Below are positions 9,889 to 21,024 of a stretch of 64,000 nucleotides of DNA, piece after piece. Source of the stretch: Beijerinckiaceae bacterium (lineage in GTDB: Bacteria > Pseudomonadota > Alphaproteobacteria > Rhizobiales > Beijerinckiaceae); contig JAPZSB010000008.1 of NCBI GenBank assembly GCA_027531565.1, positions 1-64,000 on the forward strand, written 5' to 3'. Numbering within the stretch: position 1 is the first letter of the stretch; every line of letters starts with the position of its first letter. A model generated the notes under the pieces. It worked only from the letters and a program-made list of their open reading frames with translations. It had not been told where the DNA came from and made no database searches. A program made the position numbers and the translations under genes.

Positions 9889-11142
9889 TCAGCCGCCCGG
9901 CAGCACGGCGCCGTTCGCGTCGATCCGCCGGATGACATAGCCCTGCGCCTCGAGCTGGCGGAGGATGTCCTCGGCATGGGCGGCATCGCGCGTTTCCACC
10001 GTGACATCGAGCGAGACGCCCTTGGCCGGCACCGAGAGGAAGGTGCGCCGATGCGTGACCTCGAGAATATTCGCGCCGAGTTCGCCGAGCCGCGTCGCCA
10101 CCCGGCCGAGAAAGCCCGGCCGGTCCTCGCCGGTCAGGCGGAAGGAGATGATCCGCTCGCGCCGTTCCAGCTCGCGCACCATGATCGAGGCAAGGATCCG
10201 CGCGTCGATATTGCCGCCGCACAGGACAAGGCCGACGCGCTGGCCGCGGAACCGTTCCGGCTGGTGCAGCAGGGCGGCGAGGCCGCTCGCCCCGGCCCCT
10301 TCGGCCATCGAACGCTGATGCGTGGCGAAAGCATCGACCGCCCGCTCGACCGCGCTTTCCGGCACGATCATCGTCTCCGCTACCAGCGCCCGGATGATCG
10401 GCAGCGTCAGCGCGCCGACATTCTTCACCGCGATCCCCTCGGCGAGGGTGGGCCCCCCGATCGGGCGGTTTGCGCCATGCAGGGCATTGTGGAACGAGGC
10501 ATAGCTCTCGACCTCGACGCCGATCACCGCGATATCCGGCCGCAGGGCGTGGAAGGCGACGGCATTGCCGGCAATCAGCCCGCCGCCGCCCATGGGGATC
10601 ACCACGGCATCGAGGTTCGGCTGGTCCTCCAGCATCTCGAGCGCGATCGTGCCCTGGCCCGCCATCACATCGGGATCATCATAGGGATGGACGAGGACCA
10701 GCCCCTCCTCGGCGATGATCTGCTGCACGCGCGCCTGGCTTTCGGCCAGTGTGGAGCCATCGAGGATCACCCGGGCCCCGAACCGCGCGGTATTCTCGAC
10801 CTTCACGAAGGGCGTGCCGACCGGCATCACGATCGTCGCCGGGATGCCGAGCCTCTGCGCGTGGTAGGCGACCGCCTGCGCATGGTTGCCGGCTGACATC
10901 GCAATCACGCCGGCCTTCCGCGCCGCCGGGTCGAGCCGCGACAGCTTCACGAAGGCGCCGCGCTCCTTGAAGGCGCCAGTCACCTGCATGTTCTCGAACT
11001 TGACGAAACATTCCGCGCCGGTCAGCGCCGAAAGCCGCGGCGCCGGCAGGAAGGGCGTGCGGATCACCTGCCCGCGCAGCAGGTCTGCGGCCGTGCGGAT
11101 ATCATCAAGGCTGACCGCAAAGGCCGGGCTGGCGGACATCAT
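9889..11142 (-). CDS. ilvA: Threonine ammonia-lyase with ACT domain
   Basis: PLP fold-type II enzyme (417 aa) converting threonine to 2-oxobutanoate and ammonia. The PLP lysine lies in TGAFKERGAF, and the glycine-rich phosphate loop is MGGGGLIAG. A C-terminal ACT domain (about residues 335-408, after FRLTGEDRPGFLGRVATRL) suggests amino-acid feedback. Whether this is the biosynthetic or catabolic isozyme cannot be told; the single ACT domain resembles the shorter class. AAGGAAAG precedes the ATG. It is followed by bpt and preceded by a LivH-like permease on the same strand. Confidence 0.9.
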   Translation of the reverse strand: MMSASPAFAVSLDDIRTAADLLRGQVIRTPFLPAPRLSALTGAECFVKFENMQVTGAFKERGAFVKLSRLDPAARKAGVIAMSAGNHAQAVAYHAQRLGIPATIVMPVGTPFVKVENTARFGARVILDGSTLAESQARVQQIIAEEGLVLVHPYDDPDVMAGQGTIALEMLEDQPNLDAVVIPMGGGGLIAGNAVAFHALRPDIAVIGVEVESYASFHNALHGANRPIGGPTLAEGIAVKNVGALTLPIIRALVAETMIVPESAVERAVDAFATHQRSMAEGAGASGLAALLHQPERFRGQRVGLVLCGGNIDARILASIMVRELERRERIISFRLTGEDRPGFLGRVATRLGELGANILEVTHRRTFLSVPAKGVSLDVTVETRDAAHAEDILRQLEAQGYVIRRIDANGAVLPGG

Positions 11143-11202
11143 GGGCCTGGCTTTCCTTCTCTTGTCCTATGGAAGATACAAACGCCTGACCGGACGGTCA
11201 GC

Positions 11203-12603
11203 CTAGACTTTCCGCATCGGCCCGTCGGCGAACCCGAAGAATCCGCCGGGCTTGAGGATCAGGGCCAGCGTCAGCAGGATGAAGCTCGCCAGTTCCCAGA
11301 GCGCGATCTCCATCACCGCCGACCAGCCGATCTGGAACAGCCCGATGGCAAGGCCGCCAAGCACCGCGCCGCCGATCGAGCCGATACCGCCAAGGATGGC
11401 GGCGATCAAGCCTGTTAGTCCCATCATTGTTCCACCGGAAAAGTGGATTCCACCATAATTCAGCGCGATCGTAGCGCCGGCGAGCCCGGCAAGGGCGATG
11501 GCGAGGATGGAGGTCCGGACCAGCAGGGCCTCCGGGTCGACGCCGCAGAGGCGCGCTGCTTCGGGGTCGTCGGCGCTGGCCCGCCACGCCCGGCCGAAGG
11601 CCGTCCGCTTCATCAGCCACAGCACGGCGAGAACCGCGGCGGCATTGACAAGCGCCATGACCAGCAGGCGCGGATGGAGGATGACCTCGAACGTGCCGGA
11701 CACGGCGAGGACCCGGCCTTCGCCATGGGCCGGCGGGAGCCAGGTCGTCCCGGCCCCCTGCGTGAGGCGCAAGGCTTCCTGCATCGCGACCATCAGGCCG
11801 ACACCGGCCACCAGAACCGGCTGGCCGATGCCGGCGCCAGCGCCGGGCCGGGTCAGCGGCCAGAGCAGGCCCCGGCCGAGCACGAGCCCGGCCAGTCCGC
11901 ACAGGGTCACGGCCAGCCCGGCCGCCAGAACCGGCACCAGCGGCGAACCGGCAAGGCTGAACCCGCCGGGCCCGAGGCCGGAAAGCGCCAGCGCCGCCAG
12001 CGTGGTCATGATGCCGCCGAAGGCGAGGAACTCCCCGAGCGCGAGGTTGATCCGCCCGATCAGCCCGTAGATCAGCGCGGTGGAGAGCGCCAGCAGCGCG
12101 AGGATGCCGAGGCGGGGCAGGCCGCCGACGAGGTGCTGCAGCGCCAGCGCGACCGGGCGGGGAAGCTCGATCGCCTCGCCCTCGATCCGGGGCGGGCCGG
12201 GATCGGCCTCGACGGCGATCTGGGTTTCGAGCCAGCGGTTGCGGAGGATGTAGAGCGCGGATTCGCCGATTCCGACTCCGTCGATCAGCACCGCCGACAG
12301 GTCGCGCCGGGCGGCGGAATAGCCGATCCCGCCGAACCGGCAGGTCAGCAGCTGCGGGCGGTTGGCCTCGCCCCCGGTGCGGAACGTGACATGCACCGCA
12401 TTGCCGGGGCCGTTCTCGGTATCGAGCACGGTGATTCCCTCGTCCTGCGGGTAGAGGGCCGGCAGCAGCATCCGGCACAGGCGGGCCTGTTCGGCATCTG
12501 CCCCGGGGCCGCCGACAAGGAACACCGGCACCACGATGATCGCGAGGGCGAGGATCGGGGCGACGAGGATCCAGAGCTCCGGTCGCCGGCGCAGCAGCGT
12601 CAT
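11203..12603 (-). CDS. LivH-like branched-chain amino-acid ABC permease with periplasmic N-terminal domain
   Basis: The C-terminal two thirds (from about residue 155) match the BPD_transp_2/LivH permease fold, with ALSTALIYGLIGRINLALGEF near its start and eight or more hydrophobic helices. The N-terminus is unusual: one membrane segment (about residues 11-30) followed by roughly 110 aa of soluble, probably periplasmic sequence containing two cysteines. No LivM, LivG, LivF or binding-protein gene is adjacent. The start lies 4 bases from the hemB stop, so the two are likely co-transcribed. The substrate is unknown; annotation as a branched-chain amino-acid transporter is by fold only. Confidence 0.82.
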   Translation of the reverse strand: MTLLRRRPELWILVAPILALAIIVVPVFLVGGPGADAEQARLCRMLLPALYPQDEGITVLDTENGPGNAVHVTFRTGGEANRPQLLTCRFGGIGYSAARRDLSAVLIDGVGIGESALYILRNRWLETQIAVEADPGPPRIEGEAIELPRPVALALQHLVGGLPRLGILALLALSTALIYGLIGRINLALGEFLAFGGIMTTLAALALSGLGPGGFSLAGSPLVPVLAAGLAVTLCGLAGLVLGRGLLWPLTRPGAGAGIGQPVLVAGVGLMVAMQEALRLTQGAGTTWLPPAHGEGRVLAVSGTFEVILHPRLLVMALVNAAAVLAVLWLMKRTAFGRAWRASADDPEAARLCGVDPEALLVRTSILAIALAGLAGATIALNYGGIHFSGGTMMGLTGLIAAILGGIGSIGGAVLGGLAIGLFQIGWSAVMEIALWELASFILLTLALILKPGGFFGFADGPMRKV

Positions 12604-12606
12604 GGC

Positions 12607-15319
<2,713 letters not shown>

Positions 15320-15580
15320 TCGATCTCGGCCGGGCGCCGGGGCTCTGGCCCGAGTCCCGCATAGCAACGTGAATCGCCTTCGGAATCTCGGTAAACAGAA
15401 TTTTAGATTCACGATTCAAAAATACTAAGACTTTCTCAGTTCAATCTTCTGTTCACTCCAATATCTAAACATCAAATTTACGCTGGAATTTAAACTCATT
15501 TTCATCCGGCCGCCCTATGTTGATCCCATAAGACGAGGACGGGCTGAAGCACGCCTCAAGGTAAACAGGGGTAGTGAGTC
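15320..15580 (+). promoter_or_regulatory. AT-rich promoter/operator region of ldtR
   Basis: From about 15390 to 15500 the sequence is strikingly AT-rich relative to the rest of the window. It contains short inverted pairs such as AAATT (15474-15478) with AATTT (15487-15491), and GAAT with ATTC around 15400. This is the likely promoter and possibly the autoregulatory site of the MarR-family LdtR. I cannot pick convincing -35 and -10 boxes. Confidence 0.5.
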
Positions 15581-16093
15581 ATGAACAACGCGAATGCCGC
15601 GCGTATTGTCGACCAGAAGCCGGAGGGCATGCCTGCCGTCCGTGGTCTTTACCTGGAATCCCTCGCACTGGTGGAGCGCCTTCACCGCCGGTTGCTCGAC
15701 GTGATCAAGGACGAGTTCGATCGTCGCGGTCGCGCCGATGTCAACAGCGTGCAGGCGCTGCTGCTCTACAATATCGGCGACAATGACGTCACGGCGAGCG
15801 AGCTGCGCACCCGCGGCTATTATCTCGGCTCGAACGTGTCCTACAACGTCAAGAAGCTGGTCGAGCTGGGCTATCTCTCGCATCAGCGCAGCCGCGTCGA
15901 CCGCCGCTCGGTCCGGATCCGCCTCGCGCCGAAGGGCAAGGAAGTCCATGCCATCGTGGCCGAACTCTATGAAAAGCACGTCCGCACGGTCGAGCAGATC
16001 GGCGGCATCTCGCCGGGTGAATTCGAGACCCTCAACCAGGCCCTGATCCGCCTCGACCGGTTCTGGACGGATCAGATCCGCTATCGCCTGTAA
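15581..16093 (+). CDS. ldtR: MarR-family regulator LdtR
   Basis: A 170-aa winged-helix MarR-type regulator that matches the alphaproteobacterial LdtR group, which in Liberibacter controls an L,D-transpeptidase and stress tolerance. The DNA-binding part spans about residues 55-115 (NDVTASELRTRGYYLGSNVSYNVKK, then DRRSVRIRLAPKG as the wing). It is followed on the same strand by an L,D-transpeptidase gene, the known regulatory partner. Its last nine residues (WTDQIRYRL) are encoded a second time about 90 bases downstream in another frame. The C-terminus FWTDQIRYRL is otherwise normal. Confidence 0.9.
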   Translation: MNNANAARIVDQKPEGMPAVRGLYLESLALVERLHRRLLDVIKDEFDRRGRADVNSVQALLLYNIGDNDVTASELRTRGYYLGSNVSYNVKKLVELGYLSHQRSRVDRRSVRIRLAPKGKEVHAIVAELYEKHVRTVEQIGGISPGEFETLNQALIRLDRFWTDQIRYRL

Positions 16094-16120
16094 TCACCGC
16101 GCGAACCGGTTCCTTTCCTG

Positions 16121-16149
16121 CCGCAAACCCGGCAACAGCCGGTTTGCGG
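16121..16149 (+). terminator. Hairpin between ldtR and the duplicated tail
   Basis: CCGCAAACCCGGC (16121-16133) pairs with GCCGGTTTGCGG (16138-16149) across an AACA loop, with a single bulged C. No T-run follows. It lies between the ldtR stop and the second copy of the ldtR 3' end. Confidence 0.4.
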
Positions 16150-16184
16150 GGATCTGGACCGACCAGATCCGCTATCGCCTCTGA
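16149..16184 (+). repeat. Second copy of the ldtR 3' end
   Basis: This stretch, read GGATCTGGACCGACCAG onward to CTCTGA, encodes W-T-D-Q-I-R-Y-R-L-stop, the same nine residues as the end of ldtR (16063-16093). The copies differ at wobble positions (ACG GAT against ACC GAC, CTG TAA against CTC TGA). It lies in a different reading frame from ldtR and has no start codon of its own. It looks like a remnant of a tandem partial duplication. Confidence 0.6.
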
Positions 16185-16236
16185 GTCCGTCCTCCGGACG
16201 ATTCCCTTGCCGGGCCCAATCCCCGGCCGGACCCCT

Positions 16237-16263
16237 GGAAGCCCGCCCCGATGGCGGGCTTCC
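16237..16263 (+). terminator. Terminator-like hairpin before the L,D-transpeptidase
   Basis: A perfect 11-base stem: GGAAGCCCGCC (16237-16247) pairs with GGCGGGCTTCC (16253-16263) across CCGAT. A second small stem, GTGCG / CGCAC, follows immediately. There is no strong T-run. The rest of the gap to 16494 contains no further feature that I can support apart from the unlocated promoter of the next gene. Confidence 0.5.
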
Positions 16264-16494
16264 GTGCGTTGGCGCACCCCCCGTCGGCGATGAAATCTGA
16301 TAACGTCCGCGTGAACGGGCGAGATTCGGCGCGAATGCCACATTTTCGCCGGATCGGACGCGCTTCCGATAGTCCCGGAACGACGCGGCCGTCGGCATGC
16401 AGGTCTGGCCTGCGTCGGCGGCATGGCGTCGACACGCTTGGTTAAGTATGTGGGATTACAGGCTTGTGCCGGACAGGCGGGCCTGACGAGGTTG

Positions 16495-17811
16495 ATGGGG
16501 CAGATGATGCAGCAGGATAATCGTTCGACCATGGTCTCCTTCGGGCTGGACCGCCGGCGCTTTCTTCTCGGCACGGCAGGTCTTGTCGGGGCCGGTTTTG
16601 CCGGCCCCGCTCTCGCCCAGCAGAGCGGGATGGTCGGCGGTCAGGCGGAATGGGCGCAGAGCTATGATTCCGGTGGCCAGCAGACCCGCACGATCCTGAC
16701 GCCGCATCCGATCCTCAGCCCGGCGACCACGGCGGCGACCGAGGGTGCGGTCCGTGTCTATCAGGATATCGTGGCGAAAGGCGGCCACCAGCCGCTTCCG
16801 TCCGCCGTGCGGCTGAAGCTCGGGACGCGCCATCCGAATGTGCAGGCCTTGCGCCAGCGCCTGATCGAACTGGGTGACCTGTCGCCGAATGTCGGCACCG
16901 GCGCGGTGTTCGATTCCTATGTCGATGCGGCGGTCAAGCGCTACCAGGCCCGCCACGGCCTGACGCCGACCGGCGTTGTCGGCGCCCAGACCTTCGCGGC
17001 GCTCAACACCCCGGCGGAGATCCGGCTGAAGCAGCTCGAGGTCAACCTGCAGCGGCTGCGTTCCTACAGCGGCAATCTCGGTTCGCGCTTCGTCATCACC
17101 AACATTCCCGCCGCCTATGTCGAGACGGTGGAGAACGGCCAGGTCGCGACGCGCCATGTCGCCGGCGTCGGCAAGATCGACCGCCAGTCGCCGATCATGA
17201 ATGCCCGCATCCTGAATGTGAATTTCAACCCGTTCTGGACGGTGCCGGCCTCGATCATCCGCAAGGATCTGATCCCGCTGATGCGGAAGAACCCGAACTA
17301 CCTCACCGAGCAGAAGATCCGGATCTACAACCGCCAGGGCCAGGAAATCCAGCCGGCGGCGGTGAACTGGAACTCGGACGAGGCCACCAACTACATGTTC
17401 CGCCAGGATCCCGGCGGCGAGTTCAACAGCCTTGGCTTCGTGCGCATCAACATCGCCAACCCGCATGGCGTCTACATGCACGACACCCCGGCCAAGGGCA
17501 TTTTCGGCGACGATTACCGCTTCGTCTCCTCGGGCTGCGTGCGCGTGCAGAACGTGCGCGACTACATCTACTGGATCCTGCAGGACAACCCGCAATGGAC
17601 GCGCGAGGCGATCGACGCGGCCATGCGTTCGGGCCAGCGCATCGACGCGACCCCGCGTGAGCCGATCCCGGTCTACTGGGTCTACATCACCGCCTGGGGC
17701 ACGCCGGAAGGCGTCATCCAGTTCCGCGATGACATCTACGGCAAGGACGGTGTCGGCCCCGGCGCCGTGACCGAGGCCCTGCGCGAGGGCGACGACCGCC
17801 CGGCGGAGTGA
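16495..17811 (+). CDS. L,D-transpeptidase (YkuD domain), likely Tat-exported
   Basis: Periplasmic enzyme (438 aa) that forms 3-3 peptidoglycan crosslinks or attaches proteins to the wall. The N-terminus has a twin-arginine motif (DRRRFLLG) and a hydrophobic stretch ending AGPALAQ, so export is probably by Tat. A peptidoglycan-binding-like domain (about residues 110-165, VDAAVKRYQARHGLTPTGVVG) precedes the YkuD domain. The catalytic site is HDTP followed by SSGCVRVQN, with the nucleophilic cysteine. The start could also be ATG 16423, 16504 or 16531; 16495 has GAGG just upstream. It is the expected target of LdtR. Confidence 0.92.
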   Translation: MGQMMQQDNRSTMVSFGLDRRRFLLGTAGLVGAGFAGPALAQQSGMVGGQAEWAQSYDSGGQQTRTILTPHPILSPATTAATEGAVRVYQDIVAKGGHQPLPSAVRLKLGTRHPNVQALRQRLIELGDLSPNVGTGAVFDSYVDAAVKRYQARHGLTPTGVVGAQTFAALNTPAEIRLKQLEVNLQRLRSYSGNLGSRFVITNIPAAYVETVENGQVATRHVAGVGKIDRQSPIMNARILNVNFNPFWTVPASIIRKDLIPLMRKNPNYLTEQKIRIYNRQGQEIQPAAVNWNSDEATNYMFRQDPGGEFNSLGFVRINIANPHGVYMHDTPAKGIFGDDYRFVSSGCVRVQNVRDYIYWILQDNPQWTREAIDAAMRSGQRIDATPREPIPVYWVYITAWGTPEGVIQFRDDIYGKDGVGPGAVTEALREGDDRPAE

Positions 17812-18130
17812 GGGCGGGCAGCCCCTCACCCGGTCTCGGGCCTTGCCTTCGACCACCCTCTCCCCGCAAGCGGGGCGAGGGGTTTTCCGCCCATCGCCTC
17901 CGCTCCTGCTCCCCGCAAGCGGGGCGAGGGGATGCACACGACCGCTTTCGCGACATCCTCTCTCTCGACCCCCTTCCGGCGCGCTCCCCACCTCTCCCCC
18001 TCGGGGAGAGGTCGACGCCGCAGAGCGGCGGCGGGTGAGGGGGCCTGAACCCCGCCTCTTCGGCGCGCGTTGAGTGCCGCCGGCATCCGGGCTATCGAGG
18101 GGACGAACCCGCTCTCACCGAGTCGCACCG
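17812..18130. repeat. Gene-free stretch with composite palindromic repeat
   Basis: Positions about 17822-18046 repeat the modules seen at the start of the window: CCCCTCACCCGGTCTCGGG at one end, CACCTCTCCCCCTCGGGGAG and GGCGGCGGGTGAGGGGG at the other. Inside, CTCCCCGCAAGCGGGGCGAG occurs twice, about 50 bases apart. The remaining 80 bases before the next gene show no recognisable site. Confidence 0.7.
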
Positions 18131-19081
18131 ATGTCCGTTCTTCCCGTGACGCATGACGAGATCCGCGCCGCCCATGCGCGGATCCGCAGCCATATCCGCC
18201 GCACGCCGGTGCTGGAACTGCCGCGCGGCGCGCTCGGCGGTGATTTCACACCGGTCCTGAAATTCGAGCACAGCCAGCTCTCCGGTTCGTTCAAGGCCCG
18301 CGGCGCATTCAATTCGCTGCTGTCGCTGCCTGTGCCGCCGGCCGGCGTCGCGGCGGCCTCGGGCGGCAACCATGGCGCGGCCGTGGCCTTTGCGGCGCAG
18401 GCGCTCGGCATTCCCGCGCGCATCTTCGTGCCGGAAATCTCTCCCGCGCCGAAAATCGCCGCCATCCGCCGCTATGGCGCCGAGGTCGTGGTCGGCGGCG
18501 CGCAATATGACGATGCCCAGGCCGCCTGCGACATCCATGTCGCGGAAACCGGCGCGCTGAAGATCCACCCCTTCTCCGCCCCGGCCACGATTGCCGGGCA
18601 GGGGACGCTCGGGCTGGAATGGTCCGGCCAGGCCGAACTCGACGAGGTGGTGATCGCCGTCGGTGGCGGCGGGCTCGTCTCCGGTGTGGCCGCCTGGTTC
18701 CATGGCAGCGGCGTGAAGGTGATCGGCGTCGAGCCGGAAGGCTCGCGCGCGCTCCATGCCGCGCTCGAAGCCGGCGGGCCGGTCGAGGTCACGGTGAAGT
18801 CGGTCGCGGCCGATTCGCTCGGCGCGCGGAATGTCGGCCCGCTGGTCCATGAAATCTGCGCGGCCGGTGTCCACAAGGTCGCGCTCGTGACGGATGACGC
18901 GATTCTCGGCGCGATCCGCACCGCATGGCAGGATTTCCACCAGATGCTCGAACCGGGCGGTGCGGCCGCTTTCGGCGCCATCCTCTCGGGTGCGCACCGG
19001 CCCGCGCCGGGCGCCCGCGTCGGAATCCTGCTCTGCGGCGGCAATGTCGATCTCCATCGCGCGGCGGAATGGGCCGCCTGA
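18131..19081 (+). CDS. Threonine/serine dehydratase family PLP enzyme
   Basis: A 316-aa fold-type II PLP enzyme without an ACT domain. The PLP lysine is in SGSFKARGAFNS, the substrate loop is ASGGNHGAAVAF, and the glycine-rich phosphate loop is VGGGGLVSG. It resembles catabolic threonine/serine dehydratases and serine racemase-like enzymes; which amino acid it acts on cannot be told. ATG 18131 begins the conserved protein, and a longer upstream frame runs into the repeat. It is the second enzyme of this fold in the window; the other (9889-11142) carries an ACT domain. Confidence 0.85.
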   Translation: MSVLPVTHDEIRAAHARIRSHIRRTPVLELPRGALGGDFTPVLKFEHSQLSGSFKARGAFNSLLSLPVPPAGVAAASGGNHGAAVAFAAQALGIPARIFVPEISPAPKIAAIRRYGAEVVVGGAQYDDAQAACDIHVAETGALKIHPFSAPATIAGQGTLGLEWSGQAELDEVVIAVGGGGLVSGVAAWFHGSGVKVIGVEPEGSRALHAALEAGGPVEVTVKSVAADSLGARNVGPLVHEICAAGVHKVALVTDDAILGAIRTAWQDFHQMLEPGGAAAFGAILSGAHRPAPGARVGILLCGGNVDLHRAAEWAA

Positions 19082-19201
19082 GCCGCCGCAGGGAGCGTTT
19101 TTGACGCGCCAGCCATGCGGGCAAGAACCTTGCCCGGCCGGTTGCGTTGCGATAAACCGCAGCCTCGCTTGCTGGCCACCCCTCGAGAAGCAGGACATCC
19201 C

Positions 19202-20497
19202 ATGACCGCCGCCACCGCTCCGATCCGCTCGAATTCCTTCTTTTCCGCGGGCCTGGCGGATGCCGATCCCGAGATCGCGAAGGCCGTCCAGCTTGAACTC
19301 GGCCGCCAGCGCGACGAGATCGAACTCATCGCGTCGGAGAATATCGTCAGCCGCGCCGTGCTCGAGGCGCAGGGTTCGGTCCTCACGAACAAATATGCCG
19401 AGGGCTATCCCGGCAAGCGCTATTACGGCGGCTGCCAGTTCGTCGATATCGCCGAGGAACTCGCGATTTCCCGCGCCAAGAAGCTCTTCGGCTGCGATTT
19501 CGCGAATGTGCAGCCCAATTCCGGCAGCCAGGCCAACCAGGGCGTCTTCATGGCGCTGATGAAGCCGGGCGATACCTTCATGGGCCTGAACCTTGCCGCG
19601 GGCGGCCATCTCACCCATGGCGCGCCGGTCAATATGAGCGGCAAGTGGTTCAACGTCGTCTCCTACAATGTCCATCCGGAAACCCACCTGATCGACATGG
19701 AGGAGGTCGAGCGCCTCGCCCTCGAACACAAGCCCAAGGTGATTGTCGCCGGCGGCTCGGCCTATTCCCGCCATTGGGATTTCGAGAATTTCCGCCGCAT
19801 CGCCGATCTCGTCGGCGCCTATTTCATGGTCGATATCGCCCATTTCGCCGGGCTCGTCGCGGGCGGTGCCCATCCCTCGCCCTTCCCGCATGCGCATGTC
19901 GTGACGACCACCACGCACAAGACCCTGCGCGGCCCGCGCGGCGGCATGATCCTGACGAACGATCCGGACCTCGCCAAGAAATTCAACTCGGCGATCTTCC
20001 CGGGCCTTCAGGGCGGCCCGCTGATGCATGTCATCGCCGCCAAGGCCGTGGCCTTCCACGAGGCGCTGCAGCCGGAATTCAAGACCTATGCCCACCAGGT
20101 CGTGGCCAATGCCAAGGCGCTGGCGGAAGGCCTGAAGACACGCGGCTTCGCCATCGTTGCCGGCGGCACCGACAACCACCTCATGCTGGTGGACCTGCGG
20201 CCCAAGAAGGTGACGGGCACCATGGCCGAGAAAGCGCTCGGCCGCGCCCATATCACCTGCAACAAGAACGGCATCCCCTTCGATCCGGAAAAGCCGATGG
20301 TCACCTCCGGCATCCGCCTCGGCACTCCGGCCGCCACCTCGCGCGGCTTCGGCGTGGCGGAATTCCAGCAGGTCGCCCAGCTCATCGGCGAGGTGATCGA
20401 CGGCCTCGCGAAGAATGGCGAGGAGGGCAACCAGGCCCTCGAGGACAGCGTGAAGACGCGCGTCCATGCGATGACCGCGCGGTTCCCGATCTACTGA
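19202..20497 (+). CDS. glyA: Serine hydroxymethyltransferase
   Basis: Interconverts serine and glycine with tetrahydrofolate, supplying one-carbon units (431 aa). The PLP lysine lies in [39 protein letters not shown] and GKRYYGG are signature blocks. The chosen ATG 19202 has AGCAGGA upstream. It is followed by nrdR after 44 bases, the standard Hyphomicrobiales order glyA-nrdR-rib genes-nusB. Confidence 0.97.
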   Translation: MTAATAPIRSNSFFSAGLADADPEIAKAVQLELGRQRDEIELIASENIVSRAVLEAQGSVLTNKYAEGYPGKRYYGGCQFVDIAEELAISRAKKLFGCDFANVQPNSGSQANQGVFMALMKPGDTFMGLNLAAGGHLTHGAPVNMSGKWFNVVSYNVHPETHLIDMEEVERLALEHKPKVIVAGGSAYSRHWDFENFRRIADLVGAYFMVDIAHFAGLVAGGAHPSPFPHAHVVTTTTHKTLRGPRGGMILTNDPDLAKKFNSAIFPGLQGGPLMHVIAAKAVAFHEALQPEFKTYAHQVVANAKALAEGLKTRGFAIVAGGTDNHLMLVDLRPKKVTGTMAEKALGRAHITCNKNGIPFDPEKPMVTSGIRLGTPAATSRGFGVAEFQQVAQLIGEVIDGLAKNGEEGNQALEDSVKTRVHAMTARFPIY

Positions 20498-20541
20498 CGC
20501 GCGCCTCCTGCCGCCGGCTCGCCTGAACGGAGGGCGCCATC

Positions 20542-21024
20542 ATGCGTTGCCCCTATTGCGGATCGCTCGATACGCAGGTGAAGGACAGCCGGCCGACGGA
20601 GGATTCCTCCGCCATCCGCCGGCGTCGCGTCTGCCCGGATTGCGGCGGCCGGTTCACCACTTTCGAGCGCGTGCAGCTGCGTGAACTCACGGTGGTGAAG
20701 CGCTCGGGCCGGCGCACGCCGTTCGACCGCGACAAGCTGGCCCGTTCCATCGAGGTGGCTTTGCGCAAGCGGCCGGTCGAGCCGGAACGCGTCGAGCGGC
20801 TGATCAACGGCGTCGTGCGGCAGCTCGAAAGCCAGGGTGAGGGAGAGATCACCTCGGAAGAAATCGGCTCGCTGGTCATGGAAGCGCTGAAGGCGCTCGA
20901 TGACGTGGCCTATGTGCGTTTCGCCTCGGTCTACCGCAATTTCACCGAGGCGCGCGAATTCAGCGCCCTGCTGGACGAGATCTCCGGCGACGGCCGCGTG
21001 GAGCCGGGCGGGGAGGGCGCGTGA
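20542..21024 (+). CDS. nrdR: Transcriptional repressor NrdR
   Basis: Zinc-ribbon and ATP-cone repressor of ribonucleotide reductase genes (160 aa). The four zinc ligands are in MRCPYCGS and VCPDCGGRF. The ATP-cone follows from about residue 49 ([16 protein letters not shown]). A GGAGGG Shine-Dalgarno precedes the ATG. The stop overlaps the ribD start by one base. Confidence 0.97.
   Translation: MRCPYCGSLDTQVKDSRPTEDSSAIRRRRVCPDCGGRFTTFERVQLRELTVVKRSGRRTPFDRDKLARSIEVALRKRPVEPERVERLINGVVRQLESQGEGEITSEEIGSLVMEALKALDDVAYVRFASVYRNFTEAREFSALLDEISGDGRVEPGGEGA

Noticed and set aside
18092-20467. Antisense open frame of 791 aa opposite the threonine dehydratase and glyA
   Set aside because: Mirror image of two conserved genes; no ribosome site and no family motifs.
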